From Coleophoma eucalyptorum (lineage: Eukaryota; Ascomycota; Leotiomycetes; Helotiales; Dermateaceae), in assembly GCA_026120035.1 (NCBI GenBank), contig JALRME010000040.1, forward strand, positions 62,001-126,000: DNA of 64,000 bases. The letters are read 5' to 3'. Shown here in pieces: positions 9,192 through 19,095 of the stretch. Numbering within the stretch: position 1 is the first letter of the stretch; every line of letters starts with the position of its first letter. The translations under genes were made by a program, and so were the position numbers. The notes beneath the pieces were generated by a model. The model ran no database searches. It worked only from the letters and a program-made list of their open reading frames with translations, and was not told where the DNA came from.

Positions 9192-11933
9192 ATGAACGTC
9201 GTTTCTCCTGCGAATCTCCTTGTTCTCGTCTTCGCTCTTAGGACTTCCGCGCAAAGTACCATCAGACTATGTCCTAGTCTCGTTGTTAATCCAACTTACA
9301 CCGCACCAACTCCGCAGCCTACAGATTATACTTGGGGATGTGCACCCGGCTTTGTCTGTGTGCCTCCAAAACCCGACTACTGTGATTTTTGGGAGGGACC
9401 GCCGGCTGATCAATACTACTGCAACCCGCGAGAATGTACTCCATCGCCACCATTTACCCCACCAACTGACTGGGGGTCCGATATTGAATCAAATATAACT
9501 TCGAAATACTTTCCTGTACAAGGATATTTCAATTTGATTCCAACAGATTTTGGACTGGGATATGATGTTTTCTTCGCCGACGGTAATGTTTTCCTGCCGC
9601 CATCGAGTACTGCCGTCGTGATTCAACCTCCGGTCTCACAGTCAACTGCCGGGTCGATCACTCAAAGTCCTAATAATCTTCAAACGGTTTCCAACGGAGT
9701 AATTATCACCGTGAACCCTAACAACCCACAAGACTCGGCATTAGCAACGGCTACAGGGACGGTGATAAATGGCGGCAGTGTTGTGACTATAACCTTAACA
9801 GGTTCAGGAGCACCTGCACAAACTATCTTGCCACCTACTACGAGTAACAGTCCAGTCGTAGTTGGACCAGCAAATCCTCCACCAGCTTCAAGTCAACAGC
9901 CAACCGTATCTGTCTCAACTGGCTCAGTGATAATAAGCGTATCTACCTCATCTCCTTCAGTTTCGGTTAGTTCAATAGCCAGTTCTAGCTCTACAATCTC
10001 ATCCATACCATCGACTTCTTCTACTTCAACTACGTCTACAAATTCTTCTACATCTTCTACTATATCTTCTACCTCGACCTCAACAACGTTTACCAATTCC
10101 TCTACATCATCTATTACCATAAGCTCTTCCACTTTGACCACCCTCACAAATTCCTCTACATCTATCTCTACCACAATTTCCTCAAGTTCTACCATCTCTT
10201 CATCAACAATTGTGTCATCAACTCCTACTTCTACTAATGTGCTGCTGGCTATGACCAATGTACCAATTCCAACTTCAACCTTATTTAGAAAACGGCAACA
10301 AGCTGTTCTTCCGATAGTCTATGTGGGATCTGAAGGCTTTGGCACTACGGATTGTGCAGCAGCGACTGTATTCTCACTTGTGGATAACCAGTTGGTCAGC
10401 GGGGCGGGAAAGATTTCAGCACCTCAGCCTAACCCACTTGGAGGAGCTCTAGGCCTAATCGCATTTGTGGCATCCGCTACACCAGATGCCATCACAGGCA
10501 ACTTCAGTATTGTTCCAGATGGAGATGGTGCCAACATTCTGGTATGGCAGAACGCCGCTTTCCAGCCAACGACTGCTTCATTCTGTTACAATTCAGACGC
10601 TTCTTCTTTCGGAATTGCTATCGACGCTTCGGGCGTGGATTCGTGTGGATGGCAGGCAAGTCTTCTAGCCATTCCAATTACTACCAACTGCACTGCATCT
10701 TCATCGCCAGTTTTAACGCTAGATCCGACTCCGACTTCAACACTATTTACAATTTCTACACCAGATCCATCACTATCCTCAATTTTATCACCAGATTCGA
10801 CTACTACTCCGACTTCAACACTATTTACGGTTCCTTCAACAGATCCATCACTATCGTCAATTTTGTCACCAGATCCCACTCCGACTTCAACACTATATAC
10901 TGTTTCTTCTCCAGGTCCATCGCCATCTCCACCACCATCTTCAGTTTTATCACCAGATCCGTCCCCATCTCCATCAATATCTCTGACAGATCCATCTCCA
11001 TTACCCTCATCATCTCCATCGCCTTCTTCGGTTTTATCACCAGATCCATCCCCATCCCCGTCTGCTTCGTCATCTACAGTTGTTATATTAGCAGGTCCGC
11101 CTGCAGGTGCGGGTCCACCTGTATCCCTTCCAACTCCCACGCAAGTCACCGTGTTTGCAAGGCTATTCAAAAGACAGATATCACAAGTACCCGCTATGTG
11201 TTACAACGAATGTAATAACTGCTATATTGAGGCGCAAAAGACAGGCAAATCTCCAGCTCTATGCGACTCAGGATCAGCATTTAAACAAGAATACGGAGCT
11301 TGTCAACAATGCGTTGCCTTCCATACTCAGAACCAGCAGCGGGTCCTCACAGGAAGAGTCATGACAGAGTTCCAGCAATTCTTGGGATATTGTGATGCCC
11401 TTGTTGCACAAGCTCAAGTAGCGGCTAGCCCTACTCGAGCTTCGGCGAAAGTCGGGAGTGCAACTGCATCGTCCGCCTCTCCTGCAAGCACTACAACGAC
11501 TTCAAAAGTCCCGTCGATTGGAGACTTGATTGCATCGATATTCAATATTATCACGGCAGCTCCTGCAGCTGCTGGAAGTGCTACGGCATCGACGTCATCG
11601 ACCTCCCCGTCAGCAACGACTTCACTGCAGACTTCCCAGCCAGAAGTCACATCAGTACAAATTACCCAGGTGGAGGCCACCAGCTCAGTTCAGGCTGATG
11701 GTTTTACTACCACAACTAGTCCAGTTACTACAGCTATTACAGATAGTCTGACAACTCTGGCAGGACAGGGTGGTGCTTCTGGGACAAGTCCTACAGTGTC
11801 ATCTACGGATGTGAATGCTCCGGCGACTTCCTCACCGGTAGCATTTGATGGAGGTGCGGGTGTATCTATAACAAAAAGTCCTTTCTTGAGTGCTGTATGC
11901 GCTATGGGCATAATCGTCACTGCTTTGATTTAA
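9192..11933 (+). CDS. Large Ser/Thr/Pro-rich secreted cell-wall glycoprotein (DUF7908-like), probably GPI-anchored
   Basis: Single-exon gene of 913 aa. A signal peptide (about residues 1-20, ending TSAQS) is followed by a Cys-rich N-terminal part with CAPGFVCVPPKPDYC. A Ser/Thr tract near residues 240-345 is followed by a globular domain resembling fungal DUF7908 (about 365-500, with CYNSD and DSCGWQ). Then come tandem Pro-Ser-Thr repeats (about 510-630) and a second Cys-rich block (CYNECNNCYIEA to CQQCVAFHTQNQQ). A Ser/Thr-rich stretch ends in a hydrophobic tail (AVCAMGIIVTALI) typical of a GPI signal. It is probably heavily O-mannosylated and wall-bound. Dibasic KR sites (FRKRQ, LFKRQ) could be Kex2 processing points. 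Function is unknown; adhesion or wall structure is plausible. Confidence 0.8.
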   Translation: MNVVSPANLLVLVFALRTSAQSTIRLCPSLVVNPTYTAPTPQPTDYTWGCAPGFVCVPPKPDYCDFWEGPPADQYYCNPRECTPSPPFTPPTDWGSDIESNITSKYFPVQGYFNLIPTDFGLGYDVFFADGNVFLPPSSTAVVIQPPVSQSTAGSITQSPNNLQTVSNGVIITVNPNNPQDSALATATGTVINGGSVVTITLTGSGAPAQTILPPTTSNSPVVVGPANPPPASSQQPTVSVSTGSVIISVSTSSPSVSVSSIASSSSTISSIPSTSSTSTTSTNSSTSSTISSTSTSTTFTNSSTSSITISSSTLTTLTNSSTSISTTISSSSTISSSTIVSSTPTSTNVLLAMTNVPIPTSTLFRKRQQAVLPIVYVGSEGFGTTDCAAATVFSLVDNQLVSGAGKISAPQPNPLGGALGLIAFVASATPDAITGNFSIVPDGDGANILVWQNAAFQPTTASFCYNSDASSFGIAIDASGVDSCGWQASLLAIPITTNCTASSSPVLTLDPTPTSTLFTISTPDPSLSSILSPDSTTTPTSTLFTVPSTDPSLSSILSPDPTPTSTLYTVSSPGPSPSPPPSSVLSPDPSPSPSISLTDPSPLPSSSPSPSSVLSPDPSPSPSASSSTVVILAGPPAGAGPPVSLPTPTQVTVFARLFKRQISQVPAMCYNECNNCYIEAQKTGKSPALCDSGSAFKQEYGACQQCVAFHTQNQQRVLTGRVMTEFQQFLGYCDALVAQAQVAASPTRASAKVGSATASSASPASTTTTSKVPSIGDLIASIFNIITAAPAAAGSATASTSSTSPSATTSLQTSQPEVTSVQITQVEATSSVQADGFTTTTSPVTTAITDSLTTLAGQGGASGTSPTVSSTDVNAPATSSPVAFDGGAGVSITKSPFLSAVCAMGIIVTALI
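10720..11065 (+). repeat. Intragenic minisatellite coding for Pro/Ser/Thr repeats
   Basis: Three imperfect units of about 75-85 bp encode TPTSTLFT, then PDPSLSSILSPD. These are followed by shorter units encoding SSVLSPDPSPSPS. DNA-level similarity is high (CCGACTTCAACACTAT recurs three times), so unit number could vary between strains. It lies wholly within the 9192-11933 glycoprotein gene. Confidence 0.85.
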
Positions 11934-12545
11934 GGGAGAGAGTCGAGATAGTTTGCTCATTACAAGCAATCACCTAATATACCAATTGTAATAATTAAAT
12001 TACTGTAAATTTAGAGGTTAAGGTTAATAAAAAATTGTTCATTGACAATGAACAGTAGTTATGGTTTTATATAATCACCATTCCAATCCTGCATAGTAAA
12101 CATGTGCATGGTCAGATTTGCTAGTAACACGCTTGGATTTGGTCCGCCATGGATAATGTTTGTACCTGCGTCACACTAAGGGGCACGACCTTGGATTATT
12201 TTCTTTAAAATAACCAATCAAAAACTGCATCTAAAGGCCAGATGTTTCCCATAATTAGGATAAAAGCGACGTCATACATTATTGTACACGATAACACAAC
12301 GCTGGCCTACGCAGAATTGAAGAATAGTAGTGATGAAGCAGACACTGAGTGCCGCAGCTAATAAAATGCCGGGGTTTATATTGAAGGCATAATTCGGATA
12401 CACAAACCACTGAGTGGGGCAGACAACGAATAACCAAAGAAAGGATTCAGGGAAGCACATCACGAAAGGAAGTTCTCTCTACGGCCTTTATCTCGGTTAT
12501 AATCTTAAACATTTCTTGGTTTTTTTGATTTTTTCCATTGCAATA
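11934..12545. other. Intergenic, no gene seen
   Basis: 612-bp AT-rich spacer between convergent 3' ends. No repeat or RNA gene was recognised. Confidence 0.5.
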
Positions 12546-13973
12546 CTAAGTATCTGGTGGTGCAGGACTGATATCGCCATCTACAAGGTCACAATCAGCA
12601 TCCTTATACCCCATTACCTTATGAATCGTATTCACGTGCCTTCTCCAATTATCTAACCTATCGAATGGGTTTTTGTTTGCTCTACCGCGCTTGCATTCTT
12701 TTATCGGGCAGTAATACTCTTTCTTGGCTACACCATGAACTGTTTTCAGATGACGTTCTAGATCCTTTCTTAGACCTATATGAATCTGGCACTTTGAACA
12801 TTCTAGCGGAGGTGGGCGAGGTGCTCGTTTGGCAGAAATCCATGATCGGTTTGGCAGCTTCATTATCCTATGTCTGATTGCTCTGGAAGTGTCAATTTTA
12901 GGGATAGCAGCTTTGGGAGAGGACCAGGTCGAGCCACTCGTGCACATGCGGTAACTATGAGGATGCGGTGGTTGGAGCACAAAGGGATCCGATGTCGAAG
13001 TGCAAGATGGCAAACTAATATCTTCGTAATCCGGCATGGGGGGAGTGAGCCTTATTGTTTTTAAATTCAGTCCCATCACGAAACTCTCGTCTCTTTTAAT
13101 CATAGTATGGCAGTGATGACCTAATTTGTCTGTAGCCCAGGTGATTTTGGGAAAGCCACATGGACCAATGCGGGTTTTTCCAAAGCCTAGAAACGACTCT
13201 GGGTCATAGATGATCTTTGAGCTTTTGAGTTCTGGCAGGTTGGGGTTCATAGCCTTCCGCCAACAATAATTGATCCAGCGTATGAAGTGTGCCCCAGTTG
13301 ATTGTTGGAAGAGAATTACAGGGATTAAGAATTCTTGTATGTACTGGGCCCGATTCTTAAACCCGTATGACGACCAGCAAATCGTATCGGATCCACCTGG
13401 GCGTCCAAAGGTGTTAGAGAACACCTCTAATCCATATGATATACAGTCAAAGTATTCTTGGACGATAGCCAAGCGCTGGCCAAGCGTAGATGGGATAGGT
13501 TTGGAGGTAACCTTTCGATATTTTGCAAAGTCGCTATCGGTTATATCCAAGTCTGGCTTTGTAGCATAGGTAATAAGTGAAATCAGTTTTTGGCACATGT
13601 TGGTGTGCAGTATATCACCATTATCCCGCACAGCTTCAAAGAAATCCCTTCCTACACGTTCTATATCACGGAAACCGCGTTCCACGATTTTTAGATAGTA
13701 TTCATCACCCAAATATCCCGCAGTAAACGGATTATGGATGGACTGGTTGACTTGATTGATGGTGTCGATCATCTCTAAACTTTGATATCGGAAAGAAGAA
13801 ACGTTCTGCGGGTCCCGAATATCGACTGGGACACCGCATAAAGCGATTATAGCTATTGCTGATGTATTGAGCCGCTTACTCAATTCTTGCAGCACCAAAA
13901 CTATATCAGGCTGCGTGGCTTGCATATGTTGAGGCTTATCTTGGTCGGACTGTGAATGTTGCTGAAGTAGCAT
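12546..13973 (-). CDS. C2H2 zinc-finger protein of unknown function
   Basis: Open frame of 475 aa from the ATG at 13973; the frame extends a little further upstream but without an ATG, so an extra 5' exon is possible. The first ~380 residues look like a fungal NACHT/prion-like or STAND-type helical N-terminal segment without an obvious named domain. Near the C-terminus are two C2H2 units: C-x2-C-x12-H-x4-H in CSKCQIHIGLRKDLERHLKT, followed by C-x4-C with WRRHVNTIH. Fingers of this kind are frequent in ascomycete proteins and may bind DNA or protein. No intron was seen. The upstream region has no clear partner gene. Confidence 0.65.
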   Translation of the reverse strand: MLLQQHSQSDQDKPQHMQATQPDIVLVLQELSKRLNTSAIAIIALCGVPVDIRDPQNVSSFRYQSLEMIDTINQVNQSIHNPFTAGYLGDEYYLKIVERGFRDIERVGRDFFEAVRDNGDILHTNMCQKLISLITYATKPDLDITDSDFAKYRKVTSKPIPSTLGQRLAIVQEYFDCISYGLEVFSNTFGRPGGSDTICWSSYGFKNRAQYIQEFLIPVILFQQSTGAHFIRWINYCWRKAMNPNLPELKSSKIIYDPESFLGFGKTRIGPCGFPKITWATDKLGHHCHTMIKRDESFVMGLNLKTIRLTPPMPDYEDISLPSCTSTSDPFVLQPPHPHSYRMCTSGSTWSSPKAAIPKIDTSRAIRHRIMKLPNRSWISAKRAPRPPPLECSKCQIHIGLRKDLERHLKTVHGVAKKEYYCPIKECKRGRANKNPFDRLDNWRRHVNTIHKVMGYKDADCDLVDGDISPAPPDT

Positions 13974-15412
13974 GTTGAACGTGAACTGTTGGCGATATAC
14001 AGGCTGCAGCACGTTTGGTTCCGATGGATGGCGTTGATACTAAGCAGAAGGACGAGCGATTGTGGGTCAGGAACAGGTTTACATAATGGCGGCTCAAAAT
14101 AAGTCTTGCCGTTCTGTTGGGCCAATCCATTTTCGCTACAATAACTCTGAGAATAGTAAAAAAGACCCAACAAATGTCGTGTCAGAACCAGTATGTTACA
14201 CTGTCTATAACATATGATTGGAGGCCTCAGAATCCCACGCCAATGATGGACCATGTTTACCACACCCACGATACGTCGAATTGAGTAAAAAGGCTCTTGA
14301 CCCTTGGTATATAATAACTATTTTTCGCTCTCATTGGCAATTCAGCCGTGAATGTATTGAGTAGTAGCACTAAGGTGCGGAGACAAGGAAACCCTTGGCC
14401 AGTCCTGCATCTCTAGAGCTTTGTCCAATGAGTTCATGGGAGATTGAGCAAGCCGGCAGGGATTTGGGGCTGACTTTACGAGAAAGTGAGCAGAATGGCA
14501 GGGACATGGGGCTAATTTCTCTCCTGTGCAACAATTGCGATAAGCAACAAAAATGCAGCACTTCAGGTGAACGCCCATCAACCACCAATCCAGGTTCTAG
14601 CAGTTAAACGTTTAATCCCTTGTTCTAGATCCTGTGAGACTTTATGTAGATATAATTGCCATATCTTCAGCTTTTCTCTCTAAAGAAAGTTATTGAAGAT
14701 CGGTCCACTCGGAGTTTTCTTTGTCGCCCGACTGAAGGCTACTCAAAAGTGTCAGCATCGTATGATCAGGGTTGTTACCCCATACCCCAGCTGTGAAGTG
14801 GGCTGCGATTGTAGATCGTCACCGGGAACTCGGTCGGATGGATCAAAAGCCAATTCGCCCAGCTGCAGCCATAGCACACTTTTGTGCGAAGGTATAACGT
14901 GCTACTTACTACCTAGGTAGAGATATACGCGTATATTATCGATCAACTAACCTCCTCCTGCTTCCTCTTTTAATTAGTGCCATATTCCTAGTTTGTAAGT
15001 AAAATAATGCCTAGCTTAACCTCGGCTCACCCGCTACTCAGTCTACACCGCTACAACTTAAGTTGCTCACTTTCAACTTACCTTTCTATCCTAACTCCGT
15101 TAGCTAGCCCAATTAAAGAAAATCATATTATAGTTTTCTATCAGCTCTATGCGAAAGGCTATCATAGAGGTTAATTAATAATAAAGCCTAGGAATCGACT
15201 ATATTATAAGAAGGCGGCCTAGAACTAGGCTACCTAATGAGATATCCTAGAAAAGGGCCACTGCATACAATATCCTAGAACTAGGCTATTGATGCAAAAC
15301 AGCCTCAGGAGCTAGCTCTAGTATTGACTAAATGTCGGACACTATAAGGTAACACTGCACTACTACCTCTCTCATCCGTCTTCTATTTCCTATTATCTCT
15401 CTATTTCCTATA
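13974..15412. other. Intergenic, no gene supported; low-complexity AT-rich part before the transposon
   Basis: About 1.4 kb with only short overlapping frames. The part near 15180-15330 is strongly AT-rich and repeats the motif CCTAGAACTAGGCTA (around 15217 and 15281), which suggests old repetitive DNA. It abuts the Fot1/pogo-type element that starts at 15413. Confidence 0.45.
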
Positions 15413-15457
15413 AAGTTTTAGTCCCAGATATGTCACTCACCCAGATATGTCGCACAA
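15413..15457 (+). repeat. Left terminal inverted repeat of the Fot1/pogo-type element
   Basis: Begins AAGTTTTAGTCCCAGATAT and contains CAGATATGTC twice before GCACAA. It is the reverse complement of 17208-17252 apart from a few mismatches and one or two small indels near the outer end. TA precedes it. Confidence 0.9.
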
Positions 15458-15993
15458 AATCTACATCTTTACATGCGAAAGCGATGCGTCACACCTGCGC
15501 GTCACTAGCGTCTCATCTGAGCCATCTATTACAATATATGGATCACTATCTTCATCCTCTGATGCGGATGAAATTATATAGATTTTTTTCTATAATGCTT
15601 TACGCTTTTTTAGCGCTGTCTTCTCCTCCTCCTCGCGGGCAATACGCAAGACATCCGCCGTCGTATAAATAGAAATACCTTCTAATTGGACTCTTATCCC
15701 TGTTTTAGCCTTCTTACGCTTCTGAAAAGCGCAGATTGCTAAGACATCTGCTTAGCCATAATAGCTATTGTAGCATTTTGAGTTTCGCATAGGGAAGCCA
15801 TACGCTCTGCATAGCGCTTCACCGGCGATGACTGCGGGACACTCACGCAGCGACTCTCGAAACCTTTTGTTAGATTTTTGTAATTCTGTAGGTTCTGGAG
15901 GAGAGCTGAATAATAGAGATTGGTCAAAATTAGTCATTATAGATGCTTTATAATGGCGAGGAGCCGGCGTAGTTAGTTCAGATGGGAGGTGCT

Positions 15994-17168
15994 TTAGGAC
16001 GCGCATGGGAGTCGCAGGCCATAAGCCGGTACCACGCCATCCACCAAGTATATTTCTTTACTCATAGCTTTCTCACGTGCGTAGTATAGCAATTCAATCC
16101 ATTCTGATCGCGGGATGCGCTGTGAACTGAGCCGGGAGATCGCATGCGTCTCGCTGGCGTGGTGCCGTTTGAACGCAAAGAACACGCCAACGTCGAGCGT
16201 TTGCAAGATATGACAGCAATGAGGAGGCATAATTCGGAGGTCTATCTGGTTCCCCATGCAATGCGCTATAAAATAGCCTCGGATATGGCTTCCATGGCCA
16301 TCAGCGATGAGGAGGCGCTGGCGACCCGCAGCCTTCTCGCGGTTGAGTGGCTCGAATATGCGCTTCAACCACTCTAACCCAAGGTTATTTGAGGTCCAGC
16401 CATTCTTGCTTGTTGCTATATGTCAATCTTGAGGTGATTTTTTATTAGCCCAGCGTGTATTAACGTCGCTACCTTTGAAGATCAGGAGCGGCGCCAGCGC
16501 TTCGCCTGCGGTGCTGATGCATTCAATAACCGTTACCCACTCTTGCTTGCCTGCAATCACCGTATATTTCGTAGGCTTATCAAGGTAGACAAGCACCTTC
16601 ATCGACTGCCCCTCGCCGATACCAAATCCTGATTCATCCATGTTCCATATATTCGATGGGTCGTAGGAAGGCTGCTCGTACATCGCGGCGACTGCGTAAA
16701 ACCAGCGCCTCAAATGCGTAAATGATGCGCCATCCTTGCGAGACCATTCAAGCTGACGCGCATAAATTTCTCCTACCTCAGGATGCCGGTTCTGAAAGCG
16801 CTGGATCCAATTGTTATTAATAGCATTCAGTTGAACTAGAGGAGGGGCAGAGCTTGACGCGTGCGGCTCGAATGCTAATAGCAAGCTCTTTCAACAAAGT
16901 ATTGTTCAACTGAGTCCCAGCGATAGTAAATCGCTTAATCCATTGTACGAGAGTAAATTCTTCCGCGTTGGTAAGAAATTGAGCCATTTCCGTGGCTCCT
17001 AGCGTACGATAAGCCTCCGTTTCGCCTGCGCTGTAGTGTCCTTGGGCAGACTTTTAAGAACAATGCAGCTTCTCTAGCTGAAGGAAAATCGTTACTTTCT
17101 AATGCATATAAAGCTTTAAGGATCTTAGTTTCATAATCTGGACTTTTTTTATAATTTTGAGGTGGCAT
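15994..17168 (-). pseudogene. Broken pogo/Fot1 transposase (DDE_1) pseudogene
   Basis: Three minus-strand blocks together resemble a Fot1-type transposase. The N-terminus (17168 down to about 16985) reads MPPQNYKKSPDYETKILKAL followed by an HTH-like PRTLQRRRNGG. A middle block (about 16884-16423) carries the first acidic residue in WNMDESGFGIG. The last block (16368-15994) carries LLIADGHGSHI and LDVGVF, the other two acidic positions. The blocks are separated by at least two frameshifts (near 16985 and 16890) and a TGA at about 16423 where the family has Trp, which a G-to-A transition would explain. No functional protein is expected. Confidence 0.85.
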
Positions 17169-17207
17169 GGTGAAAAGGACGCGTGTTGTATGTGAGAACC
17201 ATGCGAG

Positions 17208-17252
17208 TTGTGCGACATATCTGGGTGTGCGACATATCTAGGGTGAAAACTT
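17208..17252 (-). repeat. Right terminal inverted repeat of the Fot1/pogo-type element
   Basis: Begins TTGTGCGACATATCTGGGTG and ends GGGTGAAAACTT, followed by TA. It mirrors the left repeat; its inner 18 bp are identical to the left copy. Confidence 0.9.
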
Positions 17253-17877
17253 TATCTATTCCCTCTCTCTGTCTCTATTCATTTATAATAGCAAAATCTA
17301 AGAAAGATTTTATCCAGCGAGTAAAGGACAAACGAGACACTAAACTACCTCCCTCTATCAATAAAGAGCGGATTATTTAAAAACTGGAAGATGAGATACT
17401 CAGGCTCTATTAATAAAAGCTAGGCGAATAGGATTGGTCAGTATACATGTAGTAGTACAGCAATTCTCACAAGCTAAACATGCATATATAGATTTAAGCC
17501 CAAGGTAAGATTATGTAGATTTAGCAAAGCCCTTCACAATGTTCAAATACTAAGACAGTCGAAACAAAAATCTTAGAGTAGATATTCTTTGCCATTGGAC
17601 AGTTCTTAATGCGCATTGTATGTTCATACATGGCATCTTAATAGCTTCGCATCGGGTTAGATGCACCAGCAGATATGCTGCGCTAATCAAAAGAGGAAAC
17701 CGAGCCAGCCAAATTAAGAAACACAATCCCCGCGCCAACTCTGCTCCTATGTTCTCTAAGCGAGTTGATCGGAGAGTATACTGCGGGCCTTATAAATACC
17801 AACCAGTGCACCGATGGCAGACTCAAACTTCACCTTCGTTCCCTTTTATCTCAAACAATTCTCACCAGCTAGAAACA
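17253..17877. promoter_or_regulatory. Intergenic / probable promoter of the downstream SDR gene
   Basis: 625 bp between the transposon and the SDR start. The SDR frame stays open upstream to 17620, but that part reads as non-conserved sequence, contains TATAAATACC about 85 bp before the ATG, and looks like promoter and 5' UTR. Confidence 0.5.
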
Positions 17878-18754
17878 ATGTCACAAGACAAGAAGGTCGT
17901 CTTCATCACGGGGGCCAACACGGGTCTTGGCCTTGAAATAGTCAAGGCATTATATAAAAGTCTGCAATCATACGATGTCATCGTTGGTAGTCGGCTCGTT
18001 AGCAATGGTGAAGCCGCCATTGCAGCTGTGCAACAAGAAATCCCATCTTCTTCCAGCAGCCTCAGCGTAGTCCAATTAGACCTTGCCTCGGATGAATCCA
18101 TCAAGAAAGCTATCGAGAAAATTGAATCAAAATTCGGCCAGCTAGATGTCTTGGTCAACAATGGCGGCGCAGGCTTTGACGGAGCTCTTAGAGATAGCCA
18201 GCTGAGCATCCGGGAGGCGTGGAATAAGTCGTGGGATACTAACGTCGCCGGCACTCAAGTACTCACGAGCGAAGCAATTCCACTGCTGCTCAAGTCAAAA
18301 CAGCCACGACTGATCTTCATCACAAGCGGGACTTCTGCGTTAGCCTATACCGAGAGATTTGATGCCCCAGCGCTACAGCGCATCAACGCCTCGCCAGTAC
18401 CAGGTTGGCCAAAGCCAAAAGAAATCAATCCTATCGAGTCATACCGGAGCGCAAAGACTGGACTCAACATGATGATGAGACAGTGGCACCGGATTCTACT
18501 CAATGATGGAGTAAAGGTCTGGGCTATATCCCCGGGATTTCTCGCAACTAATCTGGGGAACGTTGGGATTGAACAGCTGAAGAAGGTAAGCACAGAAGAT
18601 AGTCCGTCAAAGAGTCAATTTTCTGACCAATAACTTTTAGATGGGAGCGCGAGATCCTTCCGAGGGTGGCAATTTTGTTAAAGGTGTCATTGAAGGGGAA
18701 CGAGACTCGGACGTCGGAAAGGTGGTCGGCGCTACCGGTATCCAACCTTGGTAA
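17878..18754 (+). CDS. Short-chain dehydrogenase/reductase (classical SDR)
   Basis: Two exons, 17878-18585 and 18641-18754, with a 55-nt GT-AG intron containing the branch site CTGAC; 273 aa. The Rossmann nucleotide motif TGANTGLG starts at residue 11. VNNGGAG takes the place of the usual NNAG, and the catalytic pair is Y189 and K193 in YRSAK. The protein would reduce or oxidise a carbonyl/alcohol with NAD(P)(H) in the cytosol; the substrate is not predictable. The ATG was chosen because the SDR fold begins a few residues later. It is tail-to-tail with a Zn2Cys6 regulator. Confidence 0.85.
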
Positions 18755-19095
18755 GACAGCTTAGCATTCTTATTATAGCCTCTAGAACGTGAGATCACTT
18801 CAACACTTCCTACATTGAATCATATAATTACTGAATTGGGCGATCTCGTAATCTAACTATGCATACTGAGTTCATTGAACGAACTGTAGCCTCTTATGCT
18901 GCTTGAGAGATATATGGAGAATAGACCCGGAGATGGGAGATGAGGGATGAAAGAGTTGTGAGTAACTCAGGCGATAATATCATCTTACTTCCGACATTCT
19001 GTAACCCATATAACAAGACGTCCAAACGGGAAGACATGAAGCTTGTGAAGTTCAATGGGATCAAATAAATATATTGTTTCTTTTCCCGCAAATGG
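18755..19095. other. Intergenic, no gene seen
   Basis: 341 bp between convergent 3' ends of the SDR gene and the Zn2Cys6 gene. Probable 3' UTRs only. Confidence 0.5.

Larger units (their letters stand above)
15413..17252 (-). mobile_element. Decayed Fot1/pogo-type (Tc1-mariner superfamily) DNA transposon
   Basis: A 1,840-bp element bounded by about 45-bp terminal inverted repeats and flanked on both sides by TA (15411-15412 and 17253-17254), the target duplication expected for this superfamily. It encloses minus-strand remnants of a pogo-like transposase. The size is close to the usual ~1.9 kb of Fot1-like elements. Each inverted repeat holds two copies of the 14-bp motif CCCAGATATGTCGC or a close variant. 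The coding region is broken, so the copy is non-autonomous unless helped in trans. Confidence 0.88.

Noticed and set aside
9893..10258. Minus-strand frame rich in Val and Glu
   Set aside because: Shadow of the Ser/Thr tract of the glycoprotein gene.
10720..11065. CRISPR-like regular repeats
   Set aside because: Units are in-frame coding minisatellites without spacers of constant length, in a eukaryotic gene.
10586..11170. Long minus-strand frame rich in Asp, Glu and Gly
   Set aside because: It is the antisense shadow of the Ser/Thr/Pro repeat region of the wall glycoprotein; the repeats keep it open.
17620..17877. Upstream extension of the SDR reading frame
   Set aside because: Basic, non-conserved sequence before a standard SDR start; a TATA-like element lies inside it, so it is probably promoter and 5' UTR.
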